DNA of 64,000 nucleotides from Saccharopolyspora gloriosae (GCF_022828475.1 NZ_CP059557.1:3643470-3707469), one strand, 5' to 3'. Positions 37,774-47,632 are shown, numbered from the stretch's first letter. Notes: a model not told the origin generated them from the sequence alone. A program made the numbers and translations.

Positions 37774-38262
37774 ATGATCGGCTGGCTGCTGGCCACCGCC
37801 GGAACCGCCCTGCTGGGCAGCGTCTTCCCCCTCGCCAACATCGAGCTCTACCTCGTCGGAGTCCTCACCCAGGTCGACGGGCTGAACTGGTGGGCGTTGG
37901 CGTTGGCCGCGGCGATCGGGCAGATGGCGGGCAAGACCCTGTTCTTCTTGGCGGGCCGGGGCGGTTTCAGCCTCGGCACCAGGCTCGGCCGCATGACCGA
38001 AGCACGCAAGGGCGGGCGCTGGGCTGTGTGGCTGGAGAAGTTCCACGACCGCACCCAACAGCACCCGTGGTGGGGCCTCGGGGTCCTGTTCGTGAGCGCG
38101 GTCCTCAGCTTCCCGCCGTTCACCGTGCTGTGCTTCCTCTCCGGCGCAGCGGGGCTGCCGCTGCTGGGTTTCCTCACGGTGAGCCTGATCGGGCGCGCGA
38201 TCCACTTCCTGATCGTGGCCGGCGCCCCGGAGCTCATCCATCAGCTGCCGTTCTTCGGCTGA
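37774..38262 (+). CDS. Small DedA/VTT-like membrane protein
   Basis: 162 residues with about four hydrophobic segments (MIGWLLATAGTALLGSVFPLANIELYLVGV, WWALALAAAIGQMAGKTLFFLAG, WWGLGVLFVSAVLSFPPFTVLCFLSGAAGLPLLGFLTVSLIGR). GQMAGKTLFFLAGRGG and the P-P-F-x3-C pattern resemble the YqaA/SNARE-associated (VTT) group. Such proteins handle lipid or small-molecule traffic across the membrane. Stands alone; Shine-Dalgarno is weak. Confidence 0.7.
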   Translation: MIGWLLATAGTALLGSVFPLANIELYLVGVLTQVDGLNWWALALAAAIGQMAGKTLFFLAGRGGFSLGTRLGRMTEARKGGRWAVWLEKFHDRTQQHPWWGLGVLFVSAVLSFPPFTVLCFLSGAAGLPLLGFLTVSLIGRAIHFLIVAGAPELIHQLPFFG

Positions 38263-38326
38263 GGCGTAACCACCCGCCGTGGCGGGCACCCAGCGGGTAC
38301 AGGCGTATCCGCTCCCGGAGGTCGGC

Positions 38327-40441
38327 ATGGCTTCTCAGCACGACGACAAGCAGGAACAACTCGACGGTGTCCGCCAGGACCCGGAGGGCACCTACCTGAC
38401 CACCCAGCAGGGCCTGCGGGTCGATCACACCGATGACTCCCTGAGCGTGGGTGAACGCGGCCCCACGCTGCTGGAGGATTTCCACGCACGCGAGAAGATC
38501 ACCCACTTCGATCACGAACGCATCCCGGAGCGGGTCGTGCACGCTCGCGGCGCAGGCGCCTACGGCTACTTCGAGGCCTACGACGACCGCCTCGCCGACT
38601 ACACGACGGCGAAGTTCCTCACCGACTCGCAGCGGCGCACGCCGGTGTTCGTGCGGTTCTCCACGGTCGCGGGCTCGCGCGGTTCGGCGGACACGGTGCG
38701 CGACGTGCGCGGATTCGCGACGAAGTTCTACACCGCGGAGGGCAACTACGACCTCGTCGGCAACAACATGCCGGTGTTCTTCATCCAGGACGGCATCAAG
38801 TTCCCCGACTTCGTGCACGCCGTGAAACCGGAGCCGCACAACGAGATCCCGCAGGCGCAGTCGGCGCACGACACGTTGTGGGATTTCGTGTCGCTGCAAC
38901 CGGAAACGATGCACATGATCATGTGGTTGATGTCGGACCGCGCGCTGCCGCGCAGCTACCGCATGATGCAGGGATTCGGGGTGCACACGTTCCGCTTCGT
39001 CAACGCCGAGGGCACCGGCACGTTCGTGAAGTTCCACTGGAAGCCGCGGCTGGGCACGCATTCGCTGGTGTGGGAGGAATGCCAGCAGGTGCAGGGCAAG
39101 GACCCCGACTTCAACCGCCGCGACCTGTGGGAAGCCATCGAGGCCGGTCAGGGACCGGAGTGGGAGCTCGGTGTGCAGTTGATCGAGGAATCCAAGGAGC
39201 ACGACTTCGACTTCGATCTGCTCGACGCCACCAAGCTCCTCCCGGAGGAAGAGGTCCCGGTGCGACCGGTCGGCCGGATGGTGCTCGACCGCAACCCGGA
39301 CAACTTCTTCGCCGAGACCGAACAGGTCGCCTTCCACACCGCGAACCTGGTGCCGGGCATCGACTTCACCAACGATCCGCTGCTGCAGGCGCGCAACTTC
39401 TCCTACCTGGACACCCAGCTGATCCGGCTGGGCGGGCCGAACTTCGCGCACATCCCGGTCAACCGCCCGGTCGCGGAGGTCGCCAACAATCAGCGCGACG
39501 GTTTCCAGCAACAGCGCATCCACAAAGGACAGACAAGCTACTCGAACAACACCCTCGGCGGCGGCTGCCCGGTCATCGCGGGCGCCGACAACGGCGGTTT
39601 CCAGCACTACCAGGAAAAGGTGGAAGGCGCGAAGATCCGCAAGCGCAGCGAGAGCTTCCAGAACCACTACCAGCAGGCCACGATGTTCTGGAACAGCATG
39701 GCGCCGTGGGAACGCGAGCACATCATCGCCGCGTTCCGGTTCGAACTCGGCAAGGTCGAACACCACCACGTGCGCGAAGCGTCCGTGGCACAGATCAACC
39801 AGGTGGACCACGATCTCGCGGTCGCCGTGGCCGAAGGCGTCGGGGTCACGCCGCCGACGGCCCCGGCAGGCCCCAACCACGGCAAGCACTCCCCCGCGCT
39901 GAGCCAGTCGCACTCGGTCAGCGACACCATCGTGAGCCGCAAGGTCGCGGTGCTCGTCTCCGACGGCGTCGATCGCGCCGAGGTCGACCAGATCCGCGAC
40001 GCCCTCGCTGAACGCGGCGCCACCGCCGAGGTCCTCGGCACCCGCGACGGCGCCGTGCGCGGCGCCGACGAGAGCGACGTCCGGGTGGACCGGGCCATCG
40101 CGACGATGTCCTCGGCGCTCTACGACGGGGTCATCGTGCCCGGTGGCAGCGCCAGCGTTCGGGCGTTGTCCGCCGACGGCTACACCGTGCACTTCGTGGC
40201 GGAGGCCTTCAAACACGCGAAACCCGTCGCGGCCAGCGATGAGGGGCTGGCGCTGCTGCAGCGCGCCGGGGTGGACGGCGTGCGGCACGCCGGGGACGGC
40301 GACGGAGTGGTGTCCGACAAGGGCGTCATCACCGCCGCGGCCACCGGCGGGGCGTTGCCCGACGAGTTCATGGCGGAGTTCGCCACTGTGCTGGCCGGGC
40401 ACCGCGTGTGGAATCGGGACACCGCGCACGTGGTCGCCTGA
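38327..40441 (+). CDS. katE: Large-subunit catalase (clade 2, KatE/HPII type)
   Basis: 704 residues, much longer than small catalases (about 490). Core: active-site histidine in [39 protein letters not shown], asparagine in [10 protein letters not shown], and haem-ligand tyrosine in [13 protein letters not shown]. From about residue 540 a class-I glutamine-amidotransferase-like (DJ-1/PfpI-type) domain follows ([22 protein letters not shown]), typical of HPII. ATG 38327 has GGAGG five bases upstream; an in-frame start 48 bases earlier is not supported. Degrades hydrogen peroxide; single gene. Confidence 0.95.
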   Translation: MASQHDDKQEQLDGVRQDPEGTYLTTQQGLRVDHTDDSLSVGERGPTLLEDFHAREKITHFDHERIPERVVHARGAGAYGYFEAYDDRLADYTTAKFLTDSQRRTPVFVRFSTVAGSRGSADTVRDVRGFATKFYTAEGNYDLVGNNMPVFFIQDGIKFPDFVHAVKPEPHNEIPQAQSAHDTLWDFVSLQPETMHMIMWLMSDRALPRSYRMMQGFGVHTFRFVNAEGTGTFVKFHWKPRLGTHSLVWEECQQVQGKDPDFNRRDLWEAIEAGQGPEWELGVQLIEESKEHDFDFDLLDATKLLPEEEVPVRPVGRMVLDRNPDNFFAETEQVAFHTANLVPGIDFTNDPLLQARNFSYLDTQLIRLGGPNFAHIPVNRPVAEVANNQRDGFQQQRIHKGQTSYSNNTLGGGCPVIAGADNGGFQHYQEKVEGAKIRKRSESFQNHYQQATMFWNSMAPWEREHIIAAFRFELGKVEHHHVREASVAQINQVDHDLAVAVAEGVGVTPPTAPAGPNHGKHSPALSQSHSVSDTIVSRKVAVLVSDGVDRAEVDQIRDALAERGATAEVLGTRDGAVRGADESDVRVDRAIATMSSALYDGVIVPGGSASVRALSADGYTVHFVAEAFKHAKPVAASDEGLALLQRAGVDGVRHAGDGDGVVSDKGVITAAATGGALPDEFMAEFATVLAGHRVWNRDTAHVVA

Positions 40442-40585
40442 CGCGCGGCTTCCCGAGCGGGGATCTGCCGGTCGCCGCATCCGTTGCACCGATCGGCGGT
40501 GTGCGCATGTGGATCCGATACCGACTCAGTCACGCCACGGATGAGGTTTCGCTTTCCGCCCCGGGAGGTTCTAACGTGCGGTCCC

Positions 40586-42049
40586 GTGAGTGTTCTGCGA
40601 ACCCTTCCCGTCGAGGACGTGCTGGAGCGCACCGAGCGCAGCGGGCTGTCCCGGCGGCTGTCCGGTGTCGACCTGGTCGGCTTCGGCATCGGCATCATCA
40701 TCGGAACCGGCGTGTTCACCTTGGCAGGCATCGAAGCCAAGGAGCACGCCGGTCCGGCGGTGGTGCTCGCGTTCCTGGTGGGCGGTGTCGTCGCCGCGCT
40801 CGCCGCGCTGTGCTACGCGGAGCTGGCCGCCGCGGTGCCGACCGCGGGCAGCGCCTACACCTACGGTTACACCACGCTCGGCGAGATCTTCGCCTGGATC
40901 ATCGGGTGGGACCTGCTGCTGGAGTTCGCCCTCGGCGCCGCCGTGGTCTCCCGCAGCTGGTCGGGTTACGTCTCCAGCCTGCTCGGGCTGCCACCGGAGT
41001 GGTTCGGCGAGGAGGCGACGATCAACATCGGCGCCATTCTGATCATCGGCGTGCTCACGATCGTCGCCGTCCTGGGCATCCGCGAGTCGTCCTGGCTGAC
41101 CAACGGGCTGGTCGTGGTCAAGGTGTCGGTGTGCGTGCTGGTGATCGTCGCCGGGCTGTTCTTCTTCAACGGCGCGCACCTCACGCCGTTCATCCCGCCC
41201 GCGCAGCCCGCCGAGCAGGGCGCGAGCGTCCTGGAACAGCCATTGGTGTCGGCGGCGCTGGGCATGGAGCAGTCGATGTACGGGTTCGGCGGCGTGCTCA
41301 CGGCGGCCGCGATCGTCTTCTTCGCCTACACCGGCTTCGAGGCACTGGCCAACCTGGGCGAAGAGACCAAGCGCCCGCGCCGGGACCTGCCGATCGGACT
41401 GCTGGGCAGCCTCGTGGTGTGCACCGTGCTGTACGTGCTGGTGGCCCTGGTGCTCAGCGCGATGGTCGACTACACGCAGATCGATGAGGCCGCGCCGCTG
41501 GCCGCCGCGTTCCATTCCGTCGGCGCGCACTGGGTGGCGGCGGTCATCGCGCTGGGCGCGGTGACCGGACTGACCTCGGTGATGATGGTGGAGCTGGTGA
41601 CGATCGGACGGATCGGCTTCGCGATGAGCCGGGACGGGCTGCTGCCGCCGAAGCTGTCCCAGGTGCATCCGAAGTGGGGCACTCCGCACCGGGTGACGAT
41701 CGGCGGCGCCGTGCTGGTGATGCTGCTCGGTGGTTTTGTGCCGATCTCGGAGCTCGCGGACATGGTGAGCATCGGCGCGCTTTCCGGCTTCGTCATCGTG
41801 GCCATCGCGATCCCGGTGCTGCGCCACCGCAAGCCCGACCTGCCACGGCCGTTCCGGATGCCGTGGTCGCCGGTGCTGCCGGTGCTCACGGCGATCGCCT
41901 GCCTGTACTTGATGTCGAACCTGAGCGTGCTCACCTGGGCGCGGTTCGCCGTCTGGCTCGCCTTGGGCTTGGCGATCTACCTGGCGTACGGCTACCGCAA
42001 GTCCCGCCTGGCGACCGGCGCCCCGCTCACCGGCGACGCGTCAGAATGA
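40586..42049 (+). CDS. APC-family cationic amino acid permease
   Basis: 487 residues, about 12 helices. The N-terminus (LRTLPVEDVLERTERSGLSRRL) resembles cationic amino acid transporters, followed by LVGFGIGIIIGTGVFTLAG and the CAT-like FFAYTGFEALANLGEETKRPRRDLP. It imports or exchanges amino acids. The GTG at 40586 fits homology and has no close Shine-Dalgarno; TAACGT (40572-40577) would place the transcript start at or next to it, suggesting a leaderless mRNA. Its 3' end overlaps the convergent efflux pump gene by 23 bp. Confidence 0.88.
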   Translation: MSVLRTLPVEDVLERTERSGLSRRLSGVDLVGFGIGIIIGTGVFTLAGIEAKEHAGPAVVLAFLVGGVVAALAALCYAELAAAVPTAGSAYTYGYTTLGEIFAWIIGWDLLLEFALGAAVVSRSWSGYVSSLLGLPPEWFGEEATINIGAILIIGVLTIVAVLGIRESSWLTNGLVVVKVSVCVLVIVAGLFFFNGAHLTPFIPPAQPAEQGASVLEQPLVSAALGMEQSMYGFGGVLTAAAIVFFAYTGFEALANLGEETKRPRRDLPIGLLGSLVVCTVLYVLVALVLSAMVDYTQIDEAAPLAAAFHSVGAHWVAAVIALGAVTGLTSVMMVELVTIGRIGFAMSRDGLLPPKLSQVHPKWGTPHRVTIGGAVLVMLLGGFVPISELADMVSIGALSGFVIVAIAIPVLRHRKPDLPRPFRMPWSPVLPVLTAIACLYLMSNLSVLTWARFAVWLALGLAIYLAYGYRKSRLATGAPLTGDASE

Positions 42050-43424
42050 GCTGCTCGGTGACGGCGAGCAGCAACGCCAGTGCCACGAAGCCGACCGCGA
42101 CCAGCAGACCGGTGGAGATCGCGGCATCGTAGCCGCCGACCGCGAGCGCGCTGAAGAACAGGCCCGAGGCCGTGGCCGTGCCGATCGCGGTGCCGAGCCG
42201 CTGACCGGTCTGCTGGATCCCGGCCGCGGTGCCGCCGCGAGCCGAGTCGACCTTGGCGAGGGTGACGGTCTGGTTCGGCGAGATCACCAGGCCGCTGCCG
42301 ACCCCCGCCACCAGCAGCGGGGCCGCGACCAGCAGCCCGGCGGCAGATCCCGGCCCGCCGGCGAGCACCAGGTCCGTCACCACCAGCCCCGCCAGCGCGC
42401 CCACCAGTCCCAACACGACCAGGGACCGCCCGAACCGGTTCACCAACCTGCTGCTCAGCGCGGATGACGCCGCCGAGCCGAGAGCGAACGGAGTCATCGC
42501 CAGCCCTGTTTCCAGCGCCGAATACCCCAGCCCGCGCTGGAAGTACAGCGCCAGCACGAAGAAGATGCTGGTGAACCCGGCGAAGTACAGCAGGCCCAGG
42601 GCGGACCCGAAGCTGTAGCTGCGGATGCCGAACAACCCGAGGTCGATGATCGGCTCCCGCCCCCGGTTGCGGTAGCCGCGTTCCCACAGCACGAACAGCA
42701 CCAGCAGCACCGGCGCGGCGGGCACCAGGTACCACGGCGGCCCGCTGCCGCTCTCCCGTTCGATCAGCGGCAGCAGCAAGGCCAGCAGGGCACCGCCGAG
42801 CAACAGGACACCGATCAGGTCGAGACTGCGCGCGCCCTCCGTCGCCTCGTCCTTCGGCAGCACCCGTGCGGCGAAGACCAGCGCGGCCAGGCCGATCGGC
42901 ACATTGACGAAGAACACCCAGCGCCAGCCCTGCTCGCTGCCCGCGAGTTCGATGATGAGCCCGCCCAGCAGCGGCCCGATCGCGGTGGACAACCCGACCA
43001 CCGCGCCGAACAGGCCGAAGGCCTTGGCCCGCGCGCTGCCCTGGAACAGCTGTTGGATCAGTCCCAGCACCTGCGGGTTGAGCATGCCGCCCGCCACGCC
43101 CTGGACGAGCCGGGACACGACCAGCCACGTGGACGACTCCGCGAACCCGGCGGCGGCGCTGGCCACGGTGAACAGCAGCAGCGCCAGCATGAACATCCGG
43201 CTGCGGCCACGATCGTCGCCGAGCCTGCCTGCGGGCACCAGCACCAGCCCGAAGGTGAGCGCGTACCCGGACACCACCCAGCCCAGCGCGACCGGCGGAG
43301 CGTCCAGGCCCTGCTGCATGGACGGCAGCGCGACGTTGACGATGCTGACGTCGAGCAGGGTCATGAACCCCGCCAGCAGGCACACCACCAGCGCCTGCCA
43401 GCGCTGCGAGGTACTTGTTCCCAT
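42027..43424 (-). CDS. MFS drug efflux transporter (DHA2, 14-helix type)
   Basis: 465 residues. Typical DHA2 blocks: FMTLLDVSIVNVALPSMQQGL (helix 1), ALTFGLVLVPAGRLGDDRGRSRMF (motif A), LVQGVAGGMLNPQVLGLIQ, and LGTAIGTATASGLFFSAL near the end. It would export a drug or a cellular metabolite by proton antiport. ATG 43424 is the only supported start, with a weak GGGGG upstream. Divergent from the XRE-TetR regulator about 250 bp away, which is its most likely controller. Confidence 0.9.
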   Translation of the reverse strand: MGTSTSQRWQALVVCLLAGFMTLLDVSIVNVALPSMQQGLDAPPVALGWVVSGYALTFGLVLVPAGRLGDDRGRSRMFMLALLLFTVASAAAGFAESSTWLVVSRLVQGVAGGMLNPQVLGLIQQLFQGSARAKAFGLFGAVVGLSTAIGPLLGGLIIELAGSEQGWRWVFFVNVPIGLAALVFAARVLPKDEATEGARSLDLIGVLLLGGALLALLLPLIERESGSGPPWYLVPAAPVLLVLFVLWERGYRNRGREPIIDLGLFGIRSYSFGSALGLLYFAGFTSIFFVLALYFQRGLGYSALETGLAMTPFALGSAASSALSSRLVNRFGRSLVVLGLVGALAGLVVTDLVLAGGPGSAAGLLVAAPLLVAGVGSGLVISPNQTVTLAKVDSARGGTAAGIQQTGQRLGTAIGTATASGLFFSALAVGGYDAAISTGLLVAVGFVALALLLAVTEQLILTRRR

Positions 43425-43671
43425 CACCCCCACATCCTGACGGTGGCCGACGGCGGGGACGAAGCAGAGGGGGCCGAGCGCGTGAACGCCACTGATGCTA
43501 AGGAACCCTGAGGTTCTACGTCCCAGAGCGGAAGGGCCACGAGGCGGCCGGTCTCGCTGGTAGCGTCCTGATCGTGCGTGGTCACGGCGCCGGACGGCCG
43601 ATCCGGCGATAAGGGGACGCCGCACCACACCCCCGATGATCCTGCGACGCCCGGACGAGCCGCCCAGAACG

Positions 43672-44574
43672 ATGACCTCCGAACCCACATCCGCCGAGCA
43701 CGCTGCCGATTCCGACCCCACCGCGCTGCGCGCGAGGGTCCGCGAGGTGGTGGCCGGCTATCCGCACAGCCACCGCGCGTTCGCCGACCGGATCGGGCTC
43801 GACGCCACCAAACTCTCGAAGTCGCTGACCGGCGTCCGACGCTTCACCCCGGTGGAACTGACCCGCATCGCGGAAATCGGCCAGGTCACGGTGAACTGGC
43901 TGATCAACGGCAGGGACGACGCGGAGACGGTCGCCGCAGCCCCGCGCCGCGCGGCCCGCCCACCGGAGCGCGCCGGTGGCGATCGCTACCAGCAGATACT
44001 CGACGCCGCCTGGGAGCTCATCGCCGAACGCGGTTTCCACGCGGTGCGGGTCGCCGACATCGCCGAGGCCTGCGGTGTCAGCGCGGCCGCGATCCACTAC
44101 CACTTCCCCGGTCGCGACGACCTGCTCACCGAGGCGCTGCGGCACTCGGTGCGGCAGGCCTTCGACCGCCAGGTCGCCGAGCTGCACAGCATCGACGACG
44201 CGCACCAGCGGCTGCTGCGGCTGGTCGAGCTGCAGTTGCCCGAATCGCCGGGCTTGCGCCGGGAGTGGTCCATCTGGCTGCAGGTGTGGAACGAGAGCGC
44301 GCTGCGTCCCGAGCTCCGCGTCCTGCACGGTGACTCCTACACCCGGTGGCACGACACGATCGCGCGAACGATCCTCCAGGGCCAGCGCCAAGGGGTCTTC
44401 ACCGATGGGGACGCGGAGGAGCTGGCGGTGCGGTTGACCGCGCTGATCGACGGACTCGGCATCGGGGTCCTCACCGGCCGCCCGGACCGTTCGGTGCGGC
44501 GGATGCGCCAGGTCCTGCACGACTTCATCGGCCGCGACGTCGTCGGTGACCACGGTTCCGGCACCCCCGCGTGA
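43672..44574 (+). CDS. Regulator with N-terminal XRE-like and central TetR DNA-binding domains
   Basis: 300 residues. Residues about 18-85 form an XRE/Cro-like helix-turn-helix (HRAFADRIGLDATKLSKSLTGVRRFTPVELTRIAEIGQVTVNWLING); after an alanine/arginine linker, residues about 105-155 give a second, TetR-type helix-turn-helix (RYQQILDAAWELIAERGFHAVRVADIAEACGVSAAAIHYHF), followed by a TetR ligand domain. Two DNA-binding domains in one chain are unusual. Start ATG 43672 is a choice; an in-frame ATG at 43636 is possible and neither has a good Shine-Dalgarno. Probably controls the divergent efflux pump and possibly the downstream hydratase. Confidence 0.82.
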   Translation: MTSEPTSAEHAADSDPTALRARVREVVAGYPHSHRAFADRIGLDATKLSKSLTGVRRFTPVELTRIAEIGQVTVNWLINGRDDAETVAAAPRRAARPPERAGGDRYQQILDAAWELIAERGFHAVRVADIAEACGVSAAAIHYHFPGRDDLLTEALRHSVRQAFDRQVAELHSIDDAHQRLLRLVELQLPESPGLRREWSIWLQVWNESALRPELRVLHGDSYTRWHDTIARTILQGQRQGVFTDGDAEELAVRLTALIDGLGIGVLTGRPDRSVRRMRQVLHDFIGRDVVGDHGSGTPA

Positions 44575-44704
44575 GCAGCAACCTCATCCGGTTCGATCAC
44601 TGGTCGTGATCACCTGGTGAGCATGCGGGTCGCTCGTTTGCCCGGTTGAACCACTCGGTCCCGCTCGGTAGTTTCCGAGGGCACATCGCCACGGAGGTGA
44701 TCAG

Positions 44705-45478
44705 GTGCCGGAGGACGATGAGATCCTGGTCGAGCACCGCGACGCGGTACTGCTGCTGACGTTCCACCGCCCGGAGCGACTCAACGCTTGGACTCCGAGC
44801 ATGCGGCGGCGCTACTTCGACCTGCTGGAGAAAGCCGACGGCGATCCGACGGTGCGGGCGGTGGTGGTCACCGGTTCGGGCCGCGGATTCTGCGCCGGAA
44901 CGGACCTGTCCGCGCTGGACGCGGCGCCGGAACGGGACGGTGACGAGCGGGCGGTCTCGCTGTCGATCCGGATCCGGAAGCCGATCATCGCCGCGATCAA
45001 CGGTCCGGTCGCCGGGATCGGCCTGGTGGCCGCCTTGTTCGCCGACGTGCGCTTCGCCGCGGAGGACGCCAAGTTCACCACCGCGTTCAGCCGTCGCGGG
45101 CTCGTCGCCGAGCACGGCATCTCCTGGCTGCTGCCCAAGCTCGTCGGCGCGGGCACCGCGCTCGACCTGATGCTCTCGGCCCGCACCTTGCTGGGCAGCG
45201 AGGCGCACGCGCTGGGCCTGGTCGATCGGGTCCTGCCCGCGGACGAGGTGCTGGCCGCGGCGCTGGAGTACGCGCGCACACTGGCCACGGAATGTTCCCC
45301 GGCCGCCATGGCCGACATCAAGGAGCAGATCTACGCGGGCCTGGACAGCGGCTTGGAGACGGCGAGCGCGGACGCGAACAACCGCATGATCGCCGCCTTC
45401 GACCGGCCGGACGTCCGCGAGGGCGTGCGCAGCTTCCACGAGCGACGCCGACCGGATTTCCCCCCGCTCGGGGGCTGA
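44705..45478 (+). CDS. Enoyl-CoA hydratase/isomerase family protein
   Basis: 257-residue crotonase. Oxyanion-hole regions: ATG-like segment VVVTGSGRGFCAGTDLSALD and AAINGPVAGIGLVAALFADVRFA. In typical hydratases glutamates follow at about 110 and 130; here the second site reads FSRRGLVAEHGISWLLPKLVG, with one Glu before the H-G-I-S segment, so it may act as an isomerase or on an unusual CoA ester. GTG 44705 has GGAGG seven bases upstream. It follows the XRE-TetR gene by 130 bp and may be its second target. Confidence 0.87.
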   Translation: MPEDDEILVEHRDAVLLLTFHRPERLNAWTPSMRRRYFDLLEKADGDPTVRAVVVTGSGRGFCAGTDLSALDAAPERDGDERAVSLSIRIRKPIIAAINGPVAGIGLVAALFADVRFAAEDAKFTTAFSRRGLVAEHGISWLLPKLVGAGTALDLMLSARTLLGSEAHALGLVDRVLPADEVLAAALEYARTLATECSPAAMADIKEQIYAGLDSGLETASADANNRMIAAFDRPDVREGVRSFHERRRPDFPPLGG

Positions 45479-45537
45479 ACCGCGCGGCGCCCGATACGGT
45501 TGGCCGCAGGTCGCCCAACCACTGGAAGGAGCGCGCC

Positions 45538-45717
45538 ATGGACTCCGAGACGCCGGAAGCCGACGCCGCCGAACAAGCCAGGCACGCCACGGATCCGGTC
45601 ACCGAAGACGTCACGGCAGGCACTGCCGCCGCCGACGAGGTGGGCGAGGCCGACTCGGCGGATCTCGCGGATCAGCACCGAGACGTTCCCGACGACGAGG
45701 ATTACGACCGGAGCTGA
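45538..45717 (+). CDS. Small acidic hypothetical protein
   Basis: 59 residues, very acidic (many Asp, Glu, Ala), no predicted fold, likely disordered (TPEADAAEQARHATDPVTED, QHRDVPDDEDYD). AAGGAG six bases before the ATG supports translation. It is 60 bp downstream of the enoyl-CoA hydratase gene and may be cotranscribed. Function unknown. Confidence 0.6.
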   Translation: MDSETPEADAAEQARHATDPVTEDVTAGTAAADEVGEADSADLADQHRDVPDDEDYDRS

Positions 45718-46087
45718 GCGATCCGGCATTCCCCCGGTTCACGGCATCGCGGCGCGCGACCGCACCGATTCGGATCGATCCCCCGCTGCGGCATTCGCGC
45801 GCCGCACCGATGAAGTGGCGCACCAGGTCGCCCACCCGCCGAATGCGGGCCGCCTACCGCATCGGAATCACCTGGGACAAGTTCCTTCCGGAACTTTCCA
45901 CGAAGTGGCCGGTTCGTACGCTCTCGGAGAAATTGAGGGAATCCGGGTCGATTCACTTAACCGTGATCACCCGTCGGCATTCGGACGTACCGGATCGACC
46001 GAAATCCGAGTACGTTCCGGCCCACTCGCGCAAGGCGTTCGGGTACCCTGAGCACTCGCCATTTCCAGCACGAAGTAGCGCGACGCT
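45718..46087. other. Gap between convergent genes
   Basis: 370 bp between the small acidic protein gene and the end of the epimerase-like gene. Slightly less GC-rich. I see neither a supported coding frame nor a strong terminator hairpin. Confidence 0.4.
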
Positions 46088-47029
46088 TCAGCCCGGCCAC
46101 AGGCCGAACATCGTCGCGAATCCCTCCCGCCAACTGGGCCAACCCGGCCGCCAGCCGAGCGTCTCCCGAAGCCGGAAATTCGTCGCTCCCCGCTGCTCGG
46201 TGAGCCGGTGCACGGTGAGCCAATCCAGCTGCGCCCTGGCCTGGTCCAGGGTCAGCGACAACGGTGCCGGGCCGCCGATCATCCTGGCGTAGGCCGGTAA
46301 CCACTCCGCGCATTCGGCCGGTTCGTTGTCCACCACGTTGTAGGTCCCGGTCTCGCCGGCGGAGAGCACTTCGACGACCGCGCTGGCCGCATCCTCCACG
46401 TGCGTGAACGACGTCAGCCCGACACCGTCGGTGACCAGCGGCAACGCGCTGCCTCGAACCTGCTCGTGAACCAACCCGCCCGGCGCGTACCAGGTGTTCG
46501 GGCCGTACAACGACCCGTACCGCAGCACCACGCCCTCCAGGTCCGTCCGGTCCACGACCGCCCGCTCCATGCCCGCGACCGCCCGCACCGCCTCACCCCA
46601 ACGCCCGGGAGCGTCGATCCACAGCGGAGAGTCCTCGTCGAGCACGTCGTGCCCGTTCGGGCAGTACGCGGCGACCATGCTCTGCGCCACCACCCGGCGC
46701 ACTCCCGCGTCCGCCGCCGCGGCCACGAGGTTGCGGGTGCCGTCCTCCCACAGCCGCGAGGTGCGGGCGAGCGCGTCGTCGTAGTCCGGCCCGCGGAACC
46801 CGGACACCTGGGACACCACCACATCCGGCTCGGCGTCCCGCACCACGGTGCGCAGGCGCGGCAGGTCGAGCACGTCGCCCACCACGACCTCGTCGGCACC
46901 GGGGACGCCTTGGGCACGGCCTGCGGTGCGCAGCAGCGCCGTCACGTGGTGTCCCCGCTGCCGCAGCCTGGGCAGCAACGTCCTTCCGACCACGCCGGTG
47001 GCACCGGCGACGAACACACGAAGGGGCAC
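46088..47029 (-). CDS. NAD-dependent epimerase/dehydratase family protein
   Basis: 313-residue extended SDR (atypical): nucleotide-binding VFVAGATGVVGRTLLPRLRQRGH at the N-terminus, VVSQVSGFRG, then SMVAAYCPNGHD, and ERAVVDRTDLEGVVLRYGSLYGP. The usual YxxxK pair is not obvious, as in many NmrA-like or atypical members, so it may be a reductase or a binding protein. The ATG at 47053 lacks a ribosome site while GTG 47029 has GAGG six bases upstream and starts right before the first beta strand, so 47029 is chosen. Confidence 0.78.
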   Translation of the reverse strand: MPLRVFVAGATGVVGRTLLPRLRQRGHHVTALLRTAGRAQGVPGADEVVVGDVLDLPRLRTVVRDAEPDVVVSQVSGFRGPDYDDALARTSRLWEDGTRNLVAAAADAGVRRVVAQSMVAAYCPNGHDVLDEDSPLWIDAPGRWGEAVRAVAGMERAVVDRTDLEGVVLRYGSLYGPNTWYAPGGLVHEQVRGSALPLVTDGVGLTSFTHVEDAASAVVEVLSAGETGTYNVVDNEPAECAEWLPAYARMIGGPAPLSLTLDQARAQLDWLTVHRLTEQRGATNFRLRETLGWRPGWPSWREGFATMFGLWPG

Positions 47030-47103
47030 TCGGAACCTCGCAGAGATCGACATCAGCGGGGAGCGAAGCCTACCGCGAAGCCGTCAACACCCACTACGAA
47101 CAT

Positions 47104-47140
47104 GCGAGAGGCCCACGCCTGGCAGGCGTGGGCCTCTCGC
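47104..47140 (-). terminator. Strong hairpin after cspA
   Basis: A perfect 16-bp stem (GCGAGAGGCCCACGCC at 47104-47119 with 47125-47140, 5-nt loop) 15 bp after the cold-shock stop codon. No long U-tract, but the stability suggests a terminator. Confidence 0.75.
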
Positions 47141-47154
47141 GGTGTCGACTGAAC

Positions 47155-47358
47155 TCAGATGCCGCGAATCTGAGAAGCCTGCGGACCCTTCGGGCCCTGG
47201 GCGATCTCGAACTCCACGCGCTGGTTCTCGTCCAGCGTGCGGAAACCGGAGGCGTCAATCGCACTGTAGTGGGCGAACACATCGGAACCGCCCCCATCGG
47301 GGGTGATGAACCCGAAGCCCTTTTCAGCGTTGAACCACTTAACGGTACCGGTAGCCAT
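47155..47358 (-). CDS. cspA: Cold shock protein (CspA family)
   Basis: 67 residues, full cold-shock domain: [20 protein letters not shown] (RNP1), DVFAHYSAI (RNP2), and [19 protein letters not shown]. An RNA chaperone that melts mRNA structure. ATG 47358 has GGAG eight bases upstream. It has its own promoter (47526-47554), a long leader of about 160 nt with a strong hairpin, and a 3' terminator. Confidence 0.96.
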   Translation of the reverse strand: MATGTVKWFNAEKGFGFITPDGGGSDVFAHYSAIDASGFRTLDENQRVEFEIAQGPKGPQASQIRGI

Positions 47359-47452
47359 TCTCTTTACTCCTACTTCGGATGGCCAGGGCCGACACTGCGT
47401 CAACCCCAAGTCGCCGAGATGATCACCCGGGCCGAACGGCCTACGGCACAAC

Positions 47453-47488
47453 AAAGTGCCTGCGCCACACTTGTATCGCAGGCACTTT
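47453..47488 (-). promoter_or_regulatory. Hairpin in the cspA 5' leader
   Basis: AAAGTGCCTGCG (47453-47464) pairs perfectly with CGCAGGCACTTT (47477-47488), 12-nt loop. It lies about 30 nt after the predicted cspA transcript start. On the minus strand it is followed by GTTGTG, so it could be an attenuator or a temperature-responsive element. Confidence 0.6.
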
Positions 47489-47525
47489 TTAGTACTTCTG
47501 GGAACCAAAACTGCAACCACGACTC

Positions 47526-47554
47526 ACGCTAGCACCCCGAACGCGGGTTGTCAC
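47526..47554 (-). promoter_or_regulatory. Promoter of cspA
   Basis: On the minus strand: -35 GTGACA (47554-47549), 17-bp spacer, -10 TAGCGT (47531-47526). Start predicted near 47519. Confidence 0.6.
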
Positions 47555-47632
47555 ACACTTGTCACCCGAAGTTGTGGCGGCCTGAGATCGATGTAACGCC
47601 CATCCCTATTCTGACGATTTCCCTGAAATGCC

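Noticed and set aside
38234-40489. Long minus-strand open frame opposite the catalase
   Set aside because: No recognisable domain, composition typical of antisense reading of a GC-rich gene.
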